This document shows, one piece after another, positions 29,703 to 40,491 of a stretch of DNA of 64,000 nt. The translations under genes and the position numbers were made by a program. Numbering within the stretch: position 1 is the stretch's first letter; the number at the start of each line of letters is the position of its first letter. Source of the stretch: Nitzschia sp. pyKryTriq1 (Eukaryota > Bacillariophyta > Bacillariophyceae > Bacillariales > Bacillariaceae); the NCBI GenBank assembly GCA_956465555.1, contig OY101121.1:1760722-1824721 (forward strand). Reading direction: 5' to 3'. The notes beneath the pieces are model-generated. The model saw nothing but the letters and a program-made list of their open reading frames with translations. It did no database searches and was not told the origin of the DNA.

Positions 29703-32700
29703 ATGAATCCTCTCGCTTTTGCAATGAACAAAGGAGCGCTGATCACGTTGCTGGTCTCATCCTCTTTGATCGCCGTTCAAGGAACTAGCTGCAGTGGTCT
29801 CAAAAACTCTGTATGCAGGAACACATCAGGCTGTGAGTGGAGTGCAGGATCCTGCGTTGCGAATGCCCCACCACCCACCACTCCCGCACCTGTTACCCCA
29901 CCACCCACTCCCGCACCTGTTACGCCCGTTCCTGCACCTGTTGCGCCCACTCTCGCACCTGTTCCAGCACCGGTGGCTGCCCCAGTTCCGGCTCCAGTCT
30001 TGCCGGCTTGTTCCACCTACAACGCCGGCCAGTGCCCTCAACCACGATGTGTCAAGAGCGGCGGCAGTTGTTCCGACCCTGGCAATGTCCCCGCCCCTGC
30101 TCCTACACAACCCACTCCTACGCAACCCACTCCTTGCTCTTCCCGAAATAATGGAAGCTGCGAGAATGGCGACGGCCAGTGCATGAAGATCAAGGGAAAC
30201 TGCCAGGATGTCACCGGTCCCAACACGGAAAGTGCTACCTGCCTGGCCATCCTGACTCCAGACAGTGATGGAGACATGATCTATGCTGCAGTTCCCGGCG
30301 CCGGATGCACTGCTGGCTTGATCTGTAACGTTGCTAACACATCCAATGCCGAAGTGCCCGACACTGCTATTCAAGGCGTTTGTGAGCCCGAAACGTGCTT
30401 GGGAAAGGCGGTACCAGGAAATTGTAACGGAAACAATCCAAATAATCCTGTTTGCAATTCTCAGACGGAAAGGGTCACCATTTGCCATCGAACCTGCTCT
30501 GCCAAGAATCCATGGGTCCGAATCACAATCGATGAAGATGCGTGGGACGGGCAAGGTTGCGGCCACCAGCAACACAATGTTACAGAAGAGTGCAAAAACA
30601 AGGCTCCTTGGACCGAGTGGGGCGTACACCGAAGCGACTACCTTCTTGTGAGGCACGGCACTCGCGATCAAGTGGAAGCTCGCATTGGAAAGAATAACGT
30701 GAAGGCCTACTGGAAGAAATGGGAGCCCGCCTGTCCCTACGTTCGTAACGGGGCTTGCTGCGACTGGAACGATGCTGAGAACCCATGCTGCGGCGATCAG
30801 ATCGTTCCAACTCCCAACCCAACCCCGGGTCCTACCGCGAAGCCAACACCCCAGCCAACTCCAAGTCCTACCGTGAAGCCAACGCCTGCACCCACGCCAA
30901 ATCCAACAGCCAAACCGACCCCTAGTCCAACTGCTTCGCCCACCCCACGTCCCACCAATCCTGGCGAATGCCCGTTTGTCACTCTGGACTTCACCAACTT
31001 ACCCAATCCCATGGCTGATTACTACGGTCAATCTCCTACCTTTCAGGCGGGTGATTACCTGTACGATCAGCTCTGGTACAGTCATGGAGTGAAGGTCTCG
31101 GCCCGAGTCAGAGCCAACGGTCATAAAACCTCGAACATGCCATTCATTCCTCGATATCAGCGCGATACAGGCACTTGGATCGACGACAAAATCAACCAAA
31201 ATATCAATGACCCTTCGTCGGGTGGTGCGGTGCGCCTTTTTGATACCATGAGACCCACTTGGAACTCCAACCTTGACTATCACCAGCCGCTCTGTAGTAG
31301 CAATGCTGGTGAGGGCGATGAGGACTTGGGAGCGCCCAATCATCAATGTCTAGGAGGTGGACCCGGTAAGTTGAACCAAGGAGGAAGATGCAATAGAAAG
31401 AAAGATTTGTGCGTGTATACATATATTCTCAACCGCTCTTTGCTTGTTGCCTTGTCATCTCATTTCGAAACGCAGGAGAGGGACCGGGAGGCGCGCCCCT
31501 TTTGTCCAATGGTACAGTCAATCCGTATGCAAACTGCGTTCCTCTTGGCTTGGTCAGCATCATTCAAGAAGCAGACAAAGCCTGTCCCGACGATACTTCC
31601 AAAGGTGGCTACATCACTTTCACCTTTCGTGAGCCGGTCGAGCTGTCCTTGACGTCCTTGCTTGATATTGACGACGGCCCAAACACCCCCGTGTTGGTCG
31701 TCTCTCAAAAAGTAGGACAATCGACTACGTCGACTACGTTTAACACCCAGCCCACTGGCGACAACGGGCTTTATCCATTGGACTTTGATGCAAGTGTATA
31801 CACCACTGTCACCATGGTGGATGTCAAGTACATCGGATCTGGTAGCATCAATTCCTTGGTCTACCGCTATTGCCCCGAGAGTCCCACGCCCGAAATTAAG
31901 ATTATCAAGTACGCCGGTCCACCAGGAAGCTGTACTGCCGGAGGCGTGAGCAGCCTTCAAGATGACTTGTACACAGTTCCATCCAAGTCGGATAACTGGG
32001 CGTACTGTTACGAGGTCAGCATCCCGGAGAGCAGCGGGGAATGCTTATATGATGTTCAAATGAATGACCCTGCCCCCATTGGCGGCACCTCCAACCATTC
32101 AGTCACTCAGTCTTCCGAGCTCCTGTGCCCAGGCGACAAGGTGTACATTCCTGGATCCTCCTATCCAGGATCCTCCGCCCATGAAGGAATGATAGATGCC
32201 ACTGTTGTTGGAACTGGTCAATACTCAGGTCAGATCGTGACCCACAAAGATCCTGCCGCAGTGGAGGTTTACGAGGAAATCATTACAGCTTCTCCCACCG
32301 CCTGCCCAATCGATATGGGGCACGTGGACAACACCATTTGTCCCAACGAGGATGCAGTTAGAACCATCAACATCAAAGCCGATAACAATCACATCGTTCC
32401 CGAGGGCGCCGATCCTTCCTCTATCTTTTACGACTTGAAATTCGAAGGCACGGAAATTGCTCCCGAAGTATCCTTCAAGATTCTAAATCCTTTCGACTTT
32501 GAGGTCGACATTTACGTCCAGTACAACGAAAAGGTGGTGGGTTCCTCTCGGGGAGCCTTCGATCCCACATGCGTGGGCATGCCCCAAGAACCCGGATGCA
32601 ATCCATCAGCGACCTCCATGACCGCGGCTTGCATCCACCCTCCGAACAAAGAGGCATTTGCGACGGTGAGCGTCTTCTTTGTGAGCGACGAGAGCATCTT

Positions 32701-32869
32701 TGGAGCCGGTGCCAACGACGTGACACCTTATGAGTGTTGCCCGATTCCGGATGCAGACACCAACAAGCCCATCATCGAGTACACCTTCCAGGTCCTTTGT
32801 GAGTGTCCTCCTGCGAGTACCTCGCGGCAATTACTGAGAGGAAAACACGCCGCCCTGGATAATCAATAG
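29703..32869 (+). CDS. Secreted cysteine-rich, proline-stalked surface/extracellular protein
   Basis: Exons 29703-31365 and 31476-32869 (phase 1 join) encode about 1,018 residues. A signal peptide (residues 1-27, ending VQG) leads into small Cys-rich units ([25 protein letters not shown]). These are separated by Pro/Ala/Val/Thr stalks ([13 protein letters not shown]). A domain starting [20 protein letters not shown] is followed by a PT-rich linker ([13 protein letters not shown]). A later region with [13 protein letters not shown] and [16 protein letters not shown] resembles repeats found in large marine secreted proteins. Towards the C-terminus [18 protein letters not shown] looks like a beta-rich repeat. 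No membrane anchor is evident. It is probably exported or built into the cell wall; the function is unknown. The frame is also open upstream to a non-ATG codon at 29655. Confidence 0.78.
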
Positions 32870-33171
32870 ACCATTGCGTTGTTGCGTTTGTTGCTAGTTG
32901 TCTTGAAAACAGCGAACATAAAACAACGCGCGCGACAGACGAGAGCGCCCGTCGTGAAGCGTACGTCCGTCTGACAGACCCTAATTCTTTTTTATCATAC
33001 GTTTTTCATTTTTTCATCAAAAAAGCATACAGATATATATATTTATTACACATTTTATGAATCAATTGATTTGTTTCTCATTTTTTCTGGGCCACCATAA
33101 TTAGTAGAAGAAATGTCTTGAGAGAGAGAGAGAGAGAGCGTAGAGCGAAAAACTGCCGTCTAATTTAGCTA
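32870..33171. other. Convergent 3' intergenic region with GA repeat
   Basis: Holds the 3' UTRs of two convergent genes and a (GA)n tract near 33120-33139. No gene is seen. Confidence 0.5.
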
Positions 33172-35609
33172 CTACCTTGACGGTAGTTCAGTCAAATCTT
33201 CATTGTCACCAGGCTCATCGTCAAAGTCTTCCATGACGGCAACGGCATCGGACATGTTCATTTCATCATGTTCATCGAGGACTAGCGAGTTCGACTGCGC
33301 TAGATCGCCACTGTCGGATAGACCCACACCCCCATTCTTTCCTTTCAAAACTTGACGTTTGATACTCTTCAGTTCCTCGGTGGGGACGGAACCAGTCAAA
33401 TGATAAAACACTACAGGTATAACAATTGAAAAGGGTAGCGAGTCTGAGTGAGTCATCGCTTGTCGGAACAAACCAAGAGACGATCCCACATAGTTGTGGT
33501 CATCCTCCGCGTTCACTCGTTCCAATACATCGGTACATACCTGCAATCGACCCTATGAATGCACTAAGAGTAATAATCAAGACTACCAAAATGATTCCTC
33601 CCGTTGTGGTAATGAGTGCCTTGGCGACTTCCGTTGGATGAATCTTGCCCTTTTCCAAATTCACGTCAATACAATCTACATTTCGACGAGCAAATGGTTT
33701 GACTCGATTCACCAAGTGTCGGGCATCACACAATTCCATGCCGGCAGTGCAACCTTCCACCTTGTCGGTCAAGACCTCACCATTGTACAATAACCGAAAT
33801 GCGAATCGAGATTCAAAGATTGATTGATCACGTGCATCGTCATCATACTCATGAATCTGGTCCATACGTACAGACGTACATTCCGTCCATGGAACAGAAA
33901 AATGAAGCGTCGTGAGTTTCGCACGTGGTTCGTTCGTTCCACGACAATTATTGATAGTACAGATGACAATGATATCATCCATTTCATACAGAACGGTACA
34001 TACCTCCAACAATACCATGCTAGCGTAGGGTGGCCATACTTCTCCCGCCCATGCCCCCAAGCTGGCCAGGACTTCCATAATTGTACTATCATATCCACTG
34101 TAGATCGCCAACTTGGCGGGTGGTCGCGGTCGATCCTCGGATTCCTCATTTAGCACAGGATCGATATGATCGAGGATTTCTGCCCAAAGCGGTCCCATGC
34201 TCAGCTTGGAGAATTCTGAAGTCAGAAACGGAAACGAAAATAGGATCATACATAATATATGTGAGAGAGAATGCGCCAAAGGAACTGTTTGGTTTACATC
34301 ATTGGCGAGACAGGCAGACAGGCAGGCATGTACATACGTACGTACCAGCATCATTGTAGTTGAGATGAAAGGAATGATTCTTGACATGATACGATGCAAT
34401 ACGATTGAACCAACTGTTGGGGTGCGGATTGTAAATGCCAAATTGATCGGGCAAGGGCCGATCGGTACACACAGTGGTCATGAGACAATCCAACATGGAA
34501 TCTTCGTCATGCAAATGTCGGCCCAAAAAATCTTGCACGGCTCTTGCTTCCGGCGATTCGATGAATTGCTTGTACTCCCAGGATTGGTCTGAGGCCGCTT
34601 GCAGTTGCGTTAAAGCCTCACAATGCTCACGAAAACCACCTAGAATATCTCTAGAATGATCCGCTGTATGGACTGGAATGGTCGGAAAGGCCTCGGCAAC
34701 CATAGTAAAGTCGCCATAGTTGTTGTTTTGGCTGTTTCTGGCTGCTCTGGACCGAATCAATTCCTTTTCAAACAATCCTCGCATGAGCAATTGACCCGAC
34801 ATGAGAGTCGCCTGTGAATCATCACTTCGCAAATACAATTGAGTATCGACCGCCCATGGTTCGGGGTTATCCTCTCCCCCCACTTGAAACAGCTGCAATC
34901 GTTTATTGTTGGAAGAAGCGTAATCCCCCTCTTCGTACAAATACGCATCCCTCAGAAACTGTCCATTCTTGACTTGCTGCTCGTACCCTTGCAAGATGAG
35001 TTGCCCTAGCTCGCACGTTCCATTCAATACATTCGCCTGAGGTGCCTTTAGCGCATCATAATCTTTGGTAAACAAGAACATGCTCTTGGCAAATATATCA
35101 ACTTCTGCACCTTCCTCCTCCTCTTCTTCTACCACACGTGTGGGACTCGGAGGCATGACGAGTGTCTTGAGAGGACAATCCCAAACCCCCGTTTCCGGAT
35201 TGGTCCAGTAGCCGTCCCAGCACTGATAATTACTACTATCAGTGCTATCGGAGGACGACGGTCCCTGCAAAATCGTGCGAGCTCCATGCCGCAAAATCGC
35301 TGTGACATGAACCAACTTGGTATTGAGCTCTACTTCTGATGATGATGATGATTTGGATTCTTCCAAGGGCGGAATGCCGCGTTTCTCCATTTGCTCGGGA
35401 GTCGAACAATAATCGGGATAACGAGGATAGCGTTGGTACCAACTTTGCTTATCTTCCACTTCGTCGGGTGGTTGTAACTGGTCGTCGTTTTGCAGTGCTC
35501 TCGTATTTGTGCCTACCGCTGCGGGTGCGACTGCGACTGCTTCTTCAGCGACGAAAAGACAGAGTAGCAAGAGCGTTGTCGCTACTCCTACTACTACGAA
35601 GTGTGTCAT
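33172..35609 (-). CDS. Membrane-anchored histidine acid phosphatase paralogue with altered HD motif
   Basis: Four minus-strand exons, 35609-34346, 34215-34004, 33856-33541 and 33410-33172 (phases 1, 0, 1), encode about 676 residues. A signal peptide (MTHFVVVGVATTLLLLCL) begins it. The histidine acid phosphatase nucleophile motif is present as RHGARTI rather than RHGARTP. The second catalytic motif, normally HD, reads YSGYDSTI: the codon is TAT for Tyr, so His is lost while the proton-donor Asp remains. Near the C-terminus a single transmembrane helix (ITTTGGIILVVLIITLSAF) is followed by a short acidic tail. The adjacent plus-strand gene is a clear paralogue with intact motifs and a shared intron after MVL(L/I)E. 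Activity is therefore doubtful. Substrate is unknown; the superfamily covers acid phosphatases and phytases. Confidence 0.85.
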
Positions 35610-36026
35610 GATGTAAGGATGCGTCGAAAAAGCAATATCGTACTGTGCTGTGCTGTGTGGAGGAGTCGCCGTCGTCAACAACAACTAATAGTCTAGCTAG
35701 TAGAGAGAGTACCAGGTACTTGTATGATAAGTAGAAGATGAAGTCGTCGTTGTACTGGTACCAGTACTGTAATAGCGGCGAGGATGCTTTCTTTTTCGTC
35801 CATCACACCACTTTTTCTCGTATCATCATCACAACGCTCGACGCGCATTTTTATTTGGGCGGATGAATGAATCTTTTCTCGCTTACGTAGAACGCAGTAG
35901 GAATTCTACGTGCAACACGACCGATGCCCATCTTCTCGTTCGCGGCAATGATCGCGAATCATCGCGAAAAGCGATGTATTTTGATTTTTTGGAGCGTTGA
36001 TCAAAAAATTCCATTCCGACCTTGAC

Positions 36027-36057
<31 letters not shown>

Positions 36058-36103
36058 TCAACGATCCTTTTCTTCTTCATCGAAAGACAAAAGCGGGAGA
36101 ACG
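35610..36103. promoter_or_regulatory. Shared divergent promoter of the phosphatase pair
   Basis: The 494 bases between the two start codons must serve both phosphatase genes. A (TCAA)n repeat of about seven units lies at 36026-36056, close to the plus-strand start, with GGTACCAG palindromes near 35710-35765. Coregulation is inferred from arrangement only. Confidence 0.45.
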
Positions 36104-38354
36104 ATGATGGGGCATTATTTCCTCGCCACAACATTCGTCGTCCAGCTCCAGCTGCTGCTGCTGGTGCTGATTGCCGCCATATTATTTATTCCTACTGCGA
36201 GGAGTCACATGTCCGATGGCTACAAACCGAATGAATGGTATACCAAGTACGAGAACTATCGTAAGTAAAATACAATGCACAGTGCAGTGTAGTGCAATGT
36301 TATGATACATACGAGTATCAGTCAAGAGGAGGAATTGATGATGTCTCTCATTGCATTACGTGCCTTTTTTATGTGATTGATTGATTGATTCATTCATTCA
36401 TTCATCACTTTTGGACCCATGTTTTCAGCCGAATACTGTAGTCTTCCAGAGGACATTTATTTCCGGTCCGTCCCACCCTTGAGTGATATGGATTATCGAG
36501 TAGGAGAAACTCGTTTGGTACATGTCACATCGATTATTCGGCATGGAGCCCGGACTCCTTGGAGCAACCAAGAAACGTGCTGGGCCGGGTATTGGAACGC
36601 CACGAGTGATACAAGTAAATGGGATTGTGACTTGACGACCACCATGGCGCCTCCCGATCCCAATACGGTCGCACTCGATGAAGGCGATAATACCGACTGG
36701 TTGCCGGACGATGCCATTTTTTTGTTTGAAAAGTTTTATGATGCCTTGGAAAATAATAATGGAGAAGAAGGCGCCTTGACGAACGAATTGAATGGGACGT
36801 GTCAAAAGGGACAAATGATACTTCAAGGATATGAGCAGCAAATTCAAAATGGACGCATCTTGCGACATGCCTACGGATATTATGAGGGAGACTTTGAGCA
36901 TGATGAGCGTATGCGATTGTTGGATTTGACGTATCATTACAAGTATTTCATGGAAGAGCAAACGTCCGCACTTCCGTGGGATAAACAGCATTTGTACTTT
37001 CGGGCCGATGATGATCAACGGACGATTATGAGTGGACAAGTATTGTTACGGGGATTGTTTGATGAGTTGGTCATGGATAAGTTCTATGACGATGGCACCT
37101 ACCCTCATGTTGTCGTACATACTGCGGATAGGAACCGAGATATCATGGATGCCAACAAACATGTTTGTCCTCGTCTTGCACTCATCGAAGAAGCCGCCAA
37201 ACAATCGGAAGAATATCAAGCCTTTAACAATTCAGACCAAACGCAAGCCCTCCGATGGTTTGCTCGCGACAAGTTAGGAGCCGCGGATGATGTGGAACTT
37301 TTGGATTGTCTCATGACGACTATTTGTACCGATCGAGACTTGCCAGACGCCATTAATGATTTTGATCGCACGTCTCCTTTTTATAATGGAGACGAAGATT
37401 CTATGTTTCAAGCATTGGCAGAAGCCGATATCCGAGCATACAATTTGATCATGAAGCACAACAACTCGGAATACGCCAAAATTGCTATGGGACCACTGTG
37501 GGCGGAAATTATGGACAAAATTAATCCCTGGTTGAAGCAATTCGATTCTCCCGATGATACTCCCGGACCCAAGTTGGCGCTTTATAGCGGTCACGATACC
37601 ACCATTATGCCGTTATTGGCATCCTTGGATCCTGGTCTCTGGAATGATACCGAATGGGCACCTTATGCCAGCATGGTACTGATCGAGGTAAGTAAGCTTT
37701 TGTCCAACAGTAATATTCATTGGTTGAGGCACGCTCGTATACGATCCTTGCGACTTTCCTTTTCGTCTCACACTTTATTCCCACTACTCTACAAAACTCA
37801 ACCTATAGATTCATGAATTGATTGATGGACAAGCTGATCCCTCGATCTATACGACAGAGTTTGCCTTTCGGTTGCTGTACAATGGCAAAATTCTGACCCC
37901 GTTTGTTCCCGGATGCCCTTCCGATGCCGAGCTGTGCGATACCGTTCACTTTAAAGCCCTCGTGGACCCCATTGCCACGCGCGATCCTTACTGTGACGTT
38001 CCGTCTGTTGCGCCTCCTTCCACTTCCGAAGAAGTGATGGATCAAGCCCAGACCCTTCTCAATACGACGGAAGGAATCTTCATGTTCTTGGGATTAGTCG
38101 CATTCGGAATGATTGTTGGGGCGATGGGAACGTATGTCTTGTTGACGGGGCGACTTCCATGCTCAAAACGACAAGTCTTGGACAAAACTGAGGTCGATGA
38201 AGATTCCGAAGCAAGACAAGGGTTGGCAACATCATCGGGAACGAGTTATTTTGATAATCCACCCTCGGATGAAGAAGGCGATGAATATGATGAGGGCTTT
38301 GTTGATGCCTCCTCAGGAGGGCGGGTCGATTCCATTTCCACAGGATTGCAATAG
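36104..38354 (+). CDS. Membrane-anchored histidine acid phosphatase, intact motifs
   Basis: Exons 36104-36260, 36429-37687 and 37809-38354 (phase 1, then phase 0) encode about 653 residues. A signal peptide (VVQLQLLLLVLIAAILFI) leads into a histidine acid phosphatase domain. It has VTSIIRHGARTPW with the nucleophilic His and LYSGHDTTIMPLLASL with the HD proton-donor motif. A transmembrane helix near residues 545-570 (FMFLGLVAFGMIVGAMGTYVL) and a short acidic cytosolic tail follow. The catalytic domain should face the lumen or the outside. It may release phosphate from organic phosphates; some relatives are phytases or inositol polyphosphate phosphatases, and the substrate here cannot be told. 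It is the intact partner of the head-to-head paralogue on the minus strand. Confidence 0.9.
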
Positions 38355-38596
38355 TCAGAGCCGTCTTCGTACGAATAATCTCTCTTCTCGTAGTAGAGTT
38401 AGCTAGAGTATCCGTAGTCTACAACGTGAAACGTGATGCTCTGGTACTTGGTCTGGGACCCCGACGACTCTGCTCTATCTCTTGCTAAATATCATTAAGT
38501 ACTCGACTTCTATTCTTCTTACTCTATTCTCATTCTGTACTCCAGTAATCAAGCCTCTAACTAGTAGGTACTCTAATCCTCGCTCTCTACTAGCTA

Positions 38597-39060
38597 GGAG
38601 ACGGCGCAGATGCGCATGGAACACTTTTAGGGGTCCGAGTTTCGAGGGCCCCCGACAACCAGAATTGTTCTTTTAGTCAAATATGTCAAACCTTTTAGTC
38701 AGATGTATCAAATCATCAAAAGACCATCGATCGATCAGGCGGGCGGGCGATCGGATTGGCATTTGGTGTATCTGAGCGCCATCAGCTAAAGACGACCGAT
38801 ACAGTGGCCGAACAAGCACACCCCACCGCGTGATTTTACTATGATTTCACTATGGGTAGCTGCCGGTAGTAGATCCACATTAACCTCAACATAAATGTCC
38901 TTTCGAGGCTTTAAACAACTCTTAGTAGCTGTTCTAATGATATAGTATTGCGAAAGGACACTTATTTTAGATTTGTGATGGCCATGGCCGGCACCAAAGT
39001 TGGACAGTTTCTCGAAATGAAAAGTCCGAAAAGTGTTCCACGCGCATCTGCGCGGTCTCC
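38597..39060. mobile_element. 464-bp MITE-like element flanked by TA
   Basis: The ends GGAGACGGCGCAGATGCGCA and, inverted, GGAGACCGCGCAGATGCGCG match at 30 of the first 32 bases; the repeat continues as TGGAACACTTTT. A TA dinucleotide flanks both sides (38595-38596 and 39061-39062), as expected for Tc1/mariner-type insertion. No transposase frame is inside, so it would be non-autonomous. The superfamily call rests only on the TA flanks. Confidence 0.7.
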
Positions 39061-39135
39061 TAGTACGGTACCGGTACAGAGTAGTAACATGAGATGCGTC
39101 TGTACCGGTACCGGTATATTATGTCGCTGCCCGGG

Positions 39136-40167
39136 GGGCGGAGCTTCATAAGCATATCTAACTTTTAACGCACAACACGGTGCACCGCGCACTTTCACGC
39201 TAATCCAACTTTTATCTCCGCTAATCTAACGTCTAACGTCTGACCATCGCTCCCTTAGGGCCTTTTCAAATGTCTTTTTTTCCGCTCTGCGAGCGGAGCG
39301 AGCGTAAATACAGTCGCACGATTTTAAATCAGACGTGTATAATTAATTAATAAACTTTTTATATACATATACCTAGCTTATTATTATATTTGTGTCTCAA
39401 CGGATTGGACACAGCCCTCGCTCGTGTCACATGAAAATGTGTGTATATTATTCAATGATATTCAATTGTACATATATACAATCCACATGCAATTACTTAG
39501 ATGACTTCGCCAGATAAATTCCTGTTCAGTAATTAAATTTTTTTATATCGTCTTCACTACCCAATACGTTAATAGGGTCGATTTCTTGCGGGAAAACGAG
39601 CGAGCCGATCGCCCATTTCGTGACAATCTCACCCAATTTTGCAACCGAGCGACCGCGATCGATGGTCAAAATCGATCCTTCCATCCTTTTGCTTTCGTTT
39701 GCTTCCTTTGCGCTTCCCACCATGTCGAACTACCTTCGCAACGTCTCCATTCCTCCCTCTGTCCACCAATCCATCCTCCACCGATGACAAGGTCGAAGAA
39801 TACGATGATGATGATGACGATGATGACGTTACCAAGGAGATGTCCAGTGATGATGGAAAACCTGGAGTGGATGATCGGAGACACACGGTCTACCAACTTT
39901 GAGAAGAGTACACTAACAGTCCCTTCAAAGATGAACAAGAAGCAAAGATCAAATGAAAGTATATAATCCACTATAGATATAAACTATACGTAACAAGACA
40001 ACAACAACGCCAGCTGTTCTGGGGTCAACAACCCCAGCTATTCTGGGGTCAACAACCCCAGCTATTCTGGGGTCATAGATTAGCGGAGATAAAAGTTGGA
40101 TTAGCGTGAAAGTGCGCGGTGCACCGTGTTGTGCGTTAAAAGTTAGATATGCTTATGAAGCCCGCCC
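39136..40167. mobile_element. ~1-kb element with long terminal inverted repeats
   Basis: 39143-39228 is the exact reverse complement of 40076-40161, an 86-base perfect arm pair. Similarity reaches the outer GGGCGG(A) with one indel, giving ends at about 39136 and 40167. TGTCGCTG occurs at 39122-39129 and again at 40178-40185, which could be an 8-base target duplication, although it does not abut both arms exactly. Long arms plus an 8-9-base duplication would fit a Mutator-like non-autonomous element. The interior has no recognised transposase; an Asp-rich frame at 39639-39902 and a 24-base tandem repeat occur. Confidence 0.75.
40010..40075. repeat. 24-bp tandem repeat with internal hairpins
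   Basis: Nearly three copies of a unit containing TCTGGGGTCAACAACCCCAG. Each copy can pair GGGGT with ACCCC. It sits inside the long inverted-repeat element, next to its right arm. Confidence 0.8.
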
Positions 40168-40491
40168 GTCTCTCTCGTGTCGCTGGTCTCATACCACCTA
40201 CATACGAATAGTACGTGTACCGGTACGTACCTGCACTTTTGCAACAACTGTCCGCCGACCGTTCACACGTGCGCACGCGACGACACAACGAGTGAAGGCG
40301 ATGGGATGATGCATGCGTTGGTCGGCCATGTTGTGTGATTTTTTGTTGGCATTAGAAGCGCATCAAGCTACCTAGTACGGTAGCATCAACGCATATGCGT
40401 GTTATGATGGTCAATGAAGTAACAAGTACTGACCTCCTCCCTCTTTCACGATACAAAAAGGAACACAGGCAACCAGTTTGTCTTCAAGAGT

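Larger units (their letters stand above)
38355..40491. other. Intergenic region hosting two inverted-repeat elements
   Basis: The region between the phosphatase and the inositol gene is largely mobile-element-like: a 464-base element with TA flanks at 38597-39060 and a roughly 1-kb long-inverted-repeat element at 39136-40167. The inositol gene promoter lies to the right of 40200. No conserved coding sequence is seen. Confidence 0.5.

Noticed and set aside
35610-35684. Upstream in-frame ATG for the minus-strand phosphatase
   Set aside because: Only the 35609 start gives a clean signal peptide.
39639-39902. Asp-rich frame inside the long-inverted-repeat element
   Set aside because: GAT repeat explains the Asp run; no transposase motif.
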